Assembly: GCA_036376915.1 (NCBI GenBank)
Contig: DASUZK010000028.1
Span: forward strand, 1-26,619
DNA length: 26,619 bases
Origin: VRUE01 sp036376915
GTDB lineage: Bacteria; Actinomycetota; Thermoleophilia; Solirubrobacterales; 70-9
Direction of reading: 5' to 3'
The notes under the pieces were generated by a model that worked only from the letters and a program-made list of their open reading frames with translations, had not been told where the DNA came from and ran no database searches. The stretch's first letter is position 1, and each line of letters starts with the position of its first letter. Position numbers and translations under genes: made by a program. Below are positions 21,428 to 26,619 of this stretch, piece after piece.

Positions 21428-22363
21428 CTACGGACCTTCCACCAGCGGGACCTTCCTGCGCAGCCGATCCAGGACGAGCAGGGCACCGAGGTTGCGCAGG
21501 GCATACCCCTGCCTCAGTTCCGCCGGCCAAAAGTCGATCGCGGTGCAGGGTGGGCAGAGAACGCTCGGGTGGACGCCGTCTCGACTCAGGCCCCCGCGGG
21601 GAACCCCGGGGTCGACCATCTGTCGCCAGTAGTTCCAGAGCGGCAGCGCCCGGTTCTCGGCCAAGGCGGCGATCTCGGCGTTGAATCGCGCCACCCGCCC
21701 CGAGAACGGCTGGAGGGCCCGAGGCGGGATCGTGCTGATCACCGGGATGGTCCCGGCGCTGGACACGCGCCGTACGACTCGAGCGAGGTCGAGGCGGAAC
21801 TGGGTCGCGGAGATGACCTTCAGGTCGTTGGTCCCGAACATGATCAGGGCGACCGACGGGTGGATCAGCGCCAGCTCGCAGCTGACGGCGGGCAGCCCCT
21901 GGCACTCCGGGAAGGATTCGCGCGGCAGAAGCGCATCGGCCGCCTTCCATCCCCCGACCGCGGCTACGCCCAGGCGCGAATAGCTGTTGCTGACCGGGCA
22001 CTGAGCTTCCTCGGAGCCACTGGGCAGGGGGGTTCGTCCGAAGAACCCAAGCGTCCCTTGCAGCTCCTCATAGGGCCCCAGTTCGGCCGGCCAACACGCC
22101 AGCGCCTGCAGGAACGACGGCGAAGCGGTGATGCTGTCGCCGATCTTGGCGACGACCCCGGGGCGGTTGCCGAACCGCTCCCCGCGGCTCGCGACCTTCT
22201 CGAGATGGCCGGCGACGACAGGTCCGAGGGCAGGCACGACCGGCAGTTCCCGCCACTCGGCGGCAACGGCCTGGCGCCCGAAGACAGAGCCCAGCGCAAG
22301 CAGGACCAGGGCCACGCAAACAACTCTCACCACGAGCATTCCGTGCGAAGGCAGGCGCGCCAT
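21428..22363 (-). CDS. Secreted SGNH/GDSL-type hydrolase or sugar O-acyltransferase
   Basis: A 311-residue exported protein with an N-terminal hydrophobic segment (VVRVVCVALVLLALGSVFG, residues 11-29) and a mature SGNH domain. The four blocks are present: GDSIT with nucleophile S77, G in VGGWKAADAL (137-144), GTND with N179, and RDGVHPS with D262 and H265. Six cysteines suggest disulfides in the exported domain. SGNH enzymes remove or transfer acyl groups on sugars and often partner OafA-type acyltransferases; the neighbouring acyltransferase gene converges with this one, 10 bases end to end. Starts at ATG 22363, or at M9 (22339), which leads directly into the signal segment. No promoter assigned. 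Confidence 0.88.
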   Translation of the reverse strand: MARLPSHGMLVVRVVCVALVLLALGSVFGRQAVAAEWRELPVVPALGPVVAGHLEKVASRGERFGNRPGVVAKIGDSITASPSFLQALACWPAELGPYEELQGTLGFFGRTPLPSGSEEAQCPVSNSYSRLGVAAVGGWKAADALLPRESFPECQGLPAVSCELALIHPSVALIMFGTNDLKVISATQFRLDLARVVRRVSSAGTIPVISTIPPRALQPFSGRVARFNAEIAALAENRALPLWNYWRQMVDPGVPRGGLSRDGVHPSVLCPPCTAIDFWPAELRQGYALRNLGALLVLDRLRRKVPLVEGP

Positions 22364-22369
22364 CGCGAA

Positions 22370-22459
22370 CGGAGAGGGTGGGATTCGAACCCACGAGGCG
22401 GGTTAACCCCGCCCACGCGATTTCCAGTCGCGCTCCTTAAGCCACTCGGACACCTCTCC
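22370..22459 (-). tRNA. tRNA-Ser (anticodon GGA)
   Basis: Ninety bases, class II. Acceptor GGAGAGG/CCTCTCC, anticodon arm CGCGA-CTGGAAA-TCGCG with anticodon GGA, long variable arm (GGCGGGG-TTAA-CCCGCC), T-arm GTGGG-TTCGAAT-CCCAC, discriminator G. No encoded CCA. It ends six bases before the SGNH gene's start region. Confidence 0.97.
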
Positions 22460-22479
22460 GGGACCCCAAGGGTATTGAC

Positions 22480-22947
22480 TCAGCGGCGCGCGGCGAAGAA
22501 CTCCGAGAGGAGCGAGGCGCACTCGGGCTCGAGCACGCCGCCGACGACCTCGGGGCGGTGGTTGAGGGCGGGCTCGGCGAGGACGTCGAGGACGCTGCCG
22601 GCGGCGCCCGCCTTCGGATCGGAGGCCCCGTAGACGACGGTCGGGATGCGGGCGAGGACGATCGCACCGGCGCACATCGCGCAGGGCTCGAGGGTGACGT
22701 AGAGCGTCGTGCCGGGGAGGCGCCAGCCCCCCAGGGCCTCGGCGGCGGCACGGATGGCGAGGATCTCGGCGTGGGCAGTGGGGTCGCGGCGCAGCTCGCG
22801 CTCGTTGCCGGCGGCAGCCAGCGGCTCGCCCTCGCGGGCGACGACGGCGCCGATCGGCACGTCCCCATGAGCCACGGCCTGGCGGGCGCGCTCGATCGCG
22901 AGAGCCATCAGCTGCTCATGCGGATCCTGTGAGGCATAGGTCTCCAT
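22480..22947 (-). CDS. tadA: tRNA-specific adenosine deaminase
   Basis: TadA converts A34 of tRNA-Arg(ACG) to inosine. The 155-residue protein has the cytidine/deoxycytidylate deaminase fold: HAE with zinc ligand H59 and catalytic E61, then PCAMC with C89 and C92 as zinc ligands. The N-terminal helix (HEQLMALAIERARQAVAHGDVPIGAVV) is typical of TadA, as is the C-terminal GSVLDVLAEPALNHRPEVVGGVLEPECASLLSEFFAARR. ATG at 22947; M14 is a possible later start, and neither has a strong ribosome site. Adjacent to tRNA-Ser(GGA), a common arrangement in actinobacteria. Confidence 0.95.
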   Translation of the reverse strand: METYASQDPHEQLMALAIERARQAVAHGDVPIGAVVAREGEPLAAAGNERELRRDPTAHAEILAIRAAAEALGGWRLPGTTLYVTLEPCAMCAGAIVLARIPTVVYGASDPKAGAAGSVLDVLAEPALNHRPEVVGGVLEPECASLLSEFFAARR

Positions 22948-23040
22948 GCATACGAGAGTATGTGCGACCAACAACTTCGCGAGCGGGCCGGTGTTAAGGA
23001 ATAGCTCGCCGAATGCAGGGATTCCGCGAGCGCAGAACAG

Positions 23041-24384
23041 ATGAACCGACGCCTTACGATCGCCGCCTCCGTCGCCTTGCTCGCGACGCTCTCCTTTGCG
23101 GGTGCACAGGCACGCGCGGCGGTCGGCGTCGGCTCGTCCCACGGGTTCGTGCCCCACCAGGTGGTCCTCAAGCTCGACGGCGGCGAGGCCGGCACCTTCG
23201 GCCTGAGGCGGAGCGCCGACGTGACCGCGGTGGTTGCGGCGCTGCGCGCCAACCCGCGAGTCGCGTATGCGTCGCCCAACCACATCGCCACGGCCTCGAC
23301 CACGCCGGTCGTCGAACCCCAGGTCCCCAACGACCCGGGCCCGATCACCGGCACGCCCGGACCGCCGGGCGGGTGGGTTGCGAAGCAGTGGAACTTCCTG
23401 CCCTGGCAGGGCGAATCGACCCCCCTGCTGCCGGTCTCCCCCGGGGGCATCGACGCGATCGGCGCCTGGGAAAACCTGGTGGCCGCCGGGCGACCGGGTG
23501 CGCAGGGGGTCACCGTCGCCGTCCTCGACACCGGGATTGCCTACCGGACGCTGTCGCCACGCTTCCTGCGCAGCCCCGACTTCGCCTCCGGCCAGTTCGT
23601 CAAGGGCTACGACTTCGTCGACGACGACAACCTGCCGCTCGACGAAAACGGGCACGGCACCCACGTCGCCGGCACCATCGCCGAGAAGACCAACAACGGC
23701 ATCGGCCTCACGGGCCTCGCCTTCCGAGCGAAGCTGATGCCCGTGCGCGTCCTCGACCGGTTCGGCCGGGGCCGCGCGGACGGCATCGCCAGGGGGATCC
23801 GCTTCGCCACCGCGCACGGGGCCGACGTGATCAACATGAGCTTCAACTTCGGCTGTGACAGGCAGGTGCCCGGAGTCGACGAAGCCCTGCGCCAGGCCTA
23901 CCAGCGCGGCGTCGTCACGGTGGCATCGGTGGGAAACGACGGCTCGGAGGCGTGCGTCTCCCCTCCCTCCACCGGACCGCACGCGATCGGCGTGGGCGGC
24001 AGCACCCAGGGCGGCTGCATCGGCAGCTACTCGCTGGCCGGCAAGGGGGTCGACGTGCTCGCGCCGGGGGGAGGCACGCCGGCGATCGGCTGCCCCTCGG
24101 TCTCCGCCGACGCGATCTACCAGGTGACGCTGAAGGACCGCACCACGGACGAATTCAGCGAGCCGAGCAGCTACGTGGGCACCTCGATGGCCGCGGCCCA
24201 CGTCTCCGGAGTCGCTGCGATGGTCCTCGCCAGCGGCGTCATCGACCGCAAGGCGAAGAAGAAGGGGAAGGTCGGAGCGGTGACGAAGCGCCTGCGGCAA
24301 ACCGCGCGCGACCTGGGCCTGCCCGCGACGCGCCAAGGCGCCGGCCTGATCGACGCCGCCGCGGCTACCTCCTCAGGCACCTGA
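23041..24384 (+). CDS. Secreted subtilisin-like serine protease (S8)
   Basis: A 447-residue exported protease. The signal peptide is residues 1-26 (RRLTIAASVALLATLSFAGAQARA). A short propeptide-like region of I9 type follows (VPHQVVLKLDGGE...VVAALRANPRVAYASPNHIA, ~37-83). The catalytic domain has D163 (VAVLDTGIAY), H205 (GHGTHVAGTIAE), oxyanion N299 (ASVGNDGS) and S382 (GTSMAAAHVSG): a complete active site. Four cysteines late in the domain may form disulfides. The C-terminus ends soon after the domain, with no wall anchor, so it should be released. Convergent with the universal stress gene. ATG at 23041. Confidence 0.95.
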   Translation: MNRRLTIAASVALLATLSFAGAQARAAVGVGSSHGFVPHQVVLKLDGGEAGTFGLRRSADVTAVVAALRANPRVAYASPNHIATASTTPVVEPQVPNDPGPITGTPGPPGGWVAKQWNFLPWQGESTPLLPVSPGGIDAIGAWENLVAAGRPGAQGVTVAVLDTGIAYRTLSPRFLRSPDFASGQFVKGYDFVDDDNLPLDENGHGTHVAGTIAEKTNNGIGLTGLAFRAKLMPVRVLDRFGRGRADGIARGIRFATAHGADVINMSFNFGCDRQVPGVDEALRQAYQRGVVTVASVGNDGSEACVSPPSTGPHAIGVGGSTQGGCIGSYSLAGKGVDVLAPGGGTPAIGCPSVSADAIYQVTLKDRTTDEFSEPSSYVGTSMAAAHVSGVAAMVLASGVIDRKAKKKGKVGAVTKRLRQTARDLGLPATRQGAGLIDAAAATSSGT

Positions 24385-24481
24385 CGGCGCCTGGTCGAGC
24401 AGGTCAAGGACGCAGGGAGCGCCGCGTGCTCTGCACGCAAGCGACCGAGGACGCCGAGATGCGAAGGCCAGGCGCCGTCAG
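24381..24481. terminator. Bidirectional hairpin region between the convergent protease and stress genes
   Basis: A perfect 14-base inverted repeat, CTGACGGCGCCTGG at 24381-24394 and CCAGGCGCCGTCAG at 24468-24481, includes the stop codons of both convergent genes. Inside lies GCGTGC-TCT-GCACGC (24424-24438). The arms could pair across 73 bases in either transcript. Most simply it is a shared terminator or transcript-protecting structure. Confidence 0.5.
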
Positions 24482-24921
24482 GTCGTGCGGACGATTATTA
24501 CGCTGCATGGCGCGTGATGGGAGACGTTGTTGGGGACGCTGCCGAGGAGAAAGCGGCGAGCCCCGGTCATGCCCTTGTTGCCGACCACGATCAGGTCCGC
24601 ATCGGTCTCTTCGGCGACATTGAGGATCGCCTCGGCGGGTTCTCCCTCGACCGGATGCGTCTGCACCTCGACGCCCTCCTTGCGGGCGGACGCGGCCGCC
24701 GCGTCGAGGACGAGGTTGACGTCCTCGCGGGGGCCGATCTCGTGCTGGACGTCGGCCGGGGCGCCTTCCTTCTCCGCCTCGATCTGGCGCTTGGAAAGGG
24801 GCTCGTAGGCACTGACGATGCCGAGCTGGGCGCCCGACAGCTTGGCCAGGTCGACCGCCTGGCGCACGGCCTCGGCGGCAGTATCGGACCCGTCGGTTCC
24901 AACCACGATGCGAGTGAACAC
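24478..24921 (-). CDS. Universal stress protein (UspA family)
   Basis: A 147-residue single-domain Usp. It starts FTRIVVGTDGSDTAAEAVRQAVDLAK, typical of the family, and has the nucleotide-binding C-terminal signature GNKGMTGARRFLLGSVPNNV (GxxGx9GS type), so it should bind ATP. It ends PCSVIIVRTT. I take the GTG at 24921: AGGGGG lies four bases upstream, and translation begins directly at the first beta strand. Usp proteins respond to stress or starvation; the precise role varies. A tiny membrane protein gene lies just upstream on the same strand. Confidence 0.92.
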   Translation of the reverse strand: MFTRIVVGTDGSDTAAEAVRQAVDLAKLSGAQLGIVSAYEPLSKRQIEAEKEGAPADVQHEIGPREDVNLVLDAAAASARKEGVEVQTHPVEGEPAEAILNVAEETDADLIVVGNKGMTGARRFLLGSVPNNVSHHAPCSVIIVRTT

Positions 24922-24958
24922 GCCGCCCCCTTTGCTCGGTCGCTGAACGCGGCCGATA

Positions 24959-25111
24959 CTAACGGGAGTCGTGGGCGCGAACGGGCAGGCCGCGGAAGCC
25001 ATCGCCGAGGATCTCGGTCGGGGTCGTGGCGAGGCGGAAGATCGCGATCGCCATCGACGCCAGCAGGCAGGCGATCAGAACGACCATTCCAGCTTTCCAA
25101 GCGGTTGGCAT
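24959..25111 (-). CDS. Tiny single-pass membrane protein, 50 residues
   Basis: From the ATG at 25111 the frame reads MPTAWKAGMVVLIACLLASM, then AIAIFRLATTPTEILG..., ending in a soluble tail VRAHDSR. The first 28 residues form one transmembrane helix (or uncleaved signal anchor), with Lys6 on the N-side and Arg27 at the other end. No Shine-Dalgarno sequence is obvious. It lies 37 bases before the stress-protein start and divergent from the MBL gene, with 15 bases between their starts. I do not recognise it; it could be a real small protein or a chance frame. Confidence 0.4.
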   Translation of the reverse strand: MPTAWKAGMVVLIACLLASMAIAIFRLATTPTEILGDGFRGLPVRAHDSR

Positions 25112-25126
25112 TAGGCTGATCTCATC

Positions 25127-25840
25127 ATGGAGATGGTTGCTGACGGGGTCTGGCTGCTACGCGGGGACATCAAAAAGGCGATGAACGTCTACTTCCTCGA
25201 GGACGAGGGGGGCGTTGTCCAGTTCGACGCCGGAACCAAGTCGATGACGAAGAAGGCGCGAGCCGCAGCCGAGCGGCTGGGAGGGCTGAAGCGAATCGTG
25301 CTCGGTCACGCGCACGCCGACCATCGCGGCACCGCGCCGCGGCTGGAGGCGCCGGTCCACTGCCACCCCGACGACGTCGCGGACGCCGAAAGCGACGCTC
25401 CGATCGCCCCTTACATGGAAATCTCGCAACTGCCTTCAGTGCTGGCCCGCCGCGCCTACCCGCTCCTGATGCGGCGCTGGGACGGCGGGGCCGTGAAGAT
25501 CGACGGGACCGTCGTCGAGGGCGACGAGGTGGCCGGCTTCCAGGTTCTCCACTTCCCCGGGCACGCGCCGGGGCTGATCGGCCTCTGGCGCGAGAGCGAC
25601 CGGCTCGCCCTCGTCAGCGACGTGATCTACCTGGCCGACTCGGTGCGGATGGGGCGGCCGCTGCCGGCCGGCGAGGCGAGCGTCCCCCACCCCGCCTGGA
25701 ACTGGGACCACGCCAAGGCGAAGGACTCGGTGCGGAGGCTGGCGGCGCTGGAACCGGCGACCGTGTGCGCCGGGCACGAGGAGCCGCTGCGCGGCGAGAA
25801 CCTGCGCGAGGCGCTGGAGCGGGCGGCGGAGAAGTATTGA
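25127..25840 (+). CDS. MBL-fold metallohydrolase
   Basis: A 237-residue metallo-beta-lactamase-fold enzyme. The zinc ligands are complete: HAHADH (H61, H63, D65, H66), H146 in HFPGHAPG, D165 in LVSDVIY and H217 in CAGHEEP. The opening beta strands (GVWLLRGDIKKAMNVYFLEDEGGVVQFDAGT) are typical of the family, which includes glyoxalase II and lactonases. The substrate cannot be given: the protein lacks the longer glyoxalase C-terminal domain. ATG at 25127. The next gene begins 46 bases on, same strand. Confidence 0.92.
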   Translation: MEMVADGVWLLRGDIKKAMNVYFLEDEGGVVQFDAGTKSMTKKARAAAERLGGLKRIVLGHAHADHRGTAPRLEAPVHCHPDDVADAESDAPIAPYMEISQLPSVLARRAYPLLMRRWDGGAVKIDGTVVEGDEVAGFQVLHFPGHAPGLIGLWRESDRLALVSDVIYLADSVRMGRPLPAGEASVPHPAWNWDHAKAKDSVRRLAALEPATVCAGHEEPLRGENLREALERAAEKY

Positions 25841-25886
25841 GCCGAGGCGGCGGCGGCATGCGCCGCTGCCATAGTTTCCGCCCCTG

Positions 25887-26619
25887 ATGATCGGGACCTA
25901 CGCCGCGGCGGCACTGATCTGCGCCGCCTCAATGCTGGTGGGACGCGCAATCCTCAGCCTCGCGGGGGGAGGTGACTCGCGCAGCTGGCTGGCGCCCGCG
26001 GTCGGCTTCGGGGCTGTAATCACGGTCACCGGTTTCCTCGCCCGCGCACCAGGGCACGCGACCAGCGCCACTCTCGGGGCGATCGTCCTCGTCGGGGCTG
26101 CGGCGCTGGTGCTCTGGCGGCGACCCGGGCGTGCCGAGGGCTCGCTGTGGCTGGGAGTGCTAGTCGCCGTCTTCGTCGCCGTGATCCTCTCGATCCCCTT
26201 TGCGATCAGCGGACGCTGGGGCCTGCTCGGGGTCGGCTTCAACAACGACCTCGGCCTGCACCTGGCCTGGGCCGAGTGGCTGCGCAGCGGCCTCGGGCCG
26301 ACGCCGGAAGCGGGCTACCCGCTGGGGCCGCACGCGCTCGCCGACACGGTCGCCGTGCTGCCGGGGGTCGGGCTCGGTCAGGCATTTGTCGGCCAGATCC
26401 TGGCGATCGGGATCCTCACCGCGCTGACCGCGCTGGTGGCCCTCGGCGACCTAGGCCCGGGTCGGCGAGTCGCCGCGGCGGCGCTGGTCGCGATCACCTA
26501 CCTCAGCGCCTCCTACTACGCCCAAGGAACCTTCAAGGAGACCGCCGAGGCCCTCTTCGTCCTCGCCTTCGCCGTCTACCTCTTCGACCTCGACCGCCGA
26601 CGGGCCGATTCCGGTCGAA
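25887..26619 (+). CDS. Polytopic membrane protein, N-terminal part (cut by window edge)
   Basis: The first ~244 residues of an integral membrane protein beginning MIGTYAAAALICAASMLVGRAIL. About eight hydrophobic helices are visible, split by short Arg-rich loops (WRRPGRAEGS, GDLGPGRRVA, DLDRRRADSGR). The segment GVGFNNDLGLHLAWAEWLRSG between helices resembles loops of membrane glycosyltransferases of the GT-C kind, where an early acidic pair is catalytic, but the catalytic part cannot be judged on a fragment. ATG at 25887; no stop before the window end. Confidence 0.75.
   Translation, partial: MIGTYAAAALICAASMLVGRAILSLAGGGDSRSWLAPAVGFGAVITVTGFLARAPGHATSATLGAIVLVGAAALVLWRRPGRAEGSLWLGVLVAVFVAVILSIPFAISGRWGLLGVGFNNDLGLHLAWAEWLRSGLGPTPEAGYPLGPHALADTVAVLPGVGLGQAFVGQILAIGILTALTALVALGDLGPGRRVAAAALVAITYLSASYYAQGTFKETAEALFVLAFAVYLFDLDRRRADSGR

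Noticed and set aside
18141..21632. A 1163-residue open frame on the plus strand across the glycosyltransferase and acyltransferase genes
   Set aside because: It is in another frame, Arg/Ala/Pro-rich without domains, and starts inside tRNA-Ser. GC-rich DNA readily gives such shadow frames.
22948..24336. Long minus-strand extension of tadA opposite the subtilase
   Set aside because: The residues before the TadA start have no domain and lie antisense to a protease with a complete active site.

Overview
The window is high-GC bacterial DNA with an actinobacterial look. Its left end is the conserved rpmG-secE-nusG-rplK-rplA-rplJ-rplL-rpoB block, all on the minus strand. An isovaleryl-CoA-dehydrogenase-like acyl-CoA dehydrogenase, many GTG/TTG starts, tRNAs without encoded CCA, a long charged SecE N-terminus and an acidic L10 tail fit a deep-branching actinobacterium, perhaps Thermoleophilia (Solirubrobacterales). 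That placement is inference from gene style, not from a search.

Layout. (1) 1-4705: the transcription/translation block, with an L10-leader-like RNA structure before rplJ and a hairpin directly after secE. (2) 4829-7545: accessory genes: a Phd/VapC-type toxin-antitoxin pair with a palindromic operator, an unknown gene, a zinc-ribbon gene and a divergent SEFIR (TIR-like) gene. (3) 7635-16103: an integrative element in the 3' half of a tRNA-Glu gene. It is bounded by perfect 44-bp direct repeats; the right copy is part of the complete tRNA and the left copy is a remnant. It carries a tyrosine integrase and an overlapping excisionase-like gene, an XRE regulator translationally coupled to a frameshifted small gene, a small HTH gene, and as cargo a large STAND-type P-loop NTPase with a probable N-terminal nuclease domain, a small unknown gene, and a membrane-anchored HerA/DUF87 ATPase of visibly lower GC. 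(4) 16190-26619: housekeeping and surface genes: acyl-CoA dehydrogenase, tRNA-Thr, a secreted protein, tRNA-Ser(CGA), a BcsA-like glycosyltransferase with PilZ domain, an acyltransferase-3 membrane protein, a secreted SGNH hydrolase, tRNA-Ser(GGA), tadA, a secreted subtilase, a universal stress protein, a tiny membrane protein, an MBL-fold hydrolase, and the start of a polytopic membrane protein.

The most interesting part is the tRNA-Glu island. Its cargo (nuclease-STAND protein plus membrane HerA ATPase) has the composition of an anti-phage defence module, and the SEFIR and toxin-antitoxin genes sit just outside its left repeat. The polysaccharide synthase, acyltransferase and SGNH genes on the right could together make and acylate an extracellular polysaccharide under c-di-GMP control. 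The target tRNA-Glu itself is odd: it carries about 24 extra bases in the D-loop.
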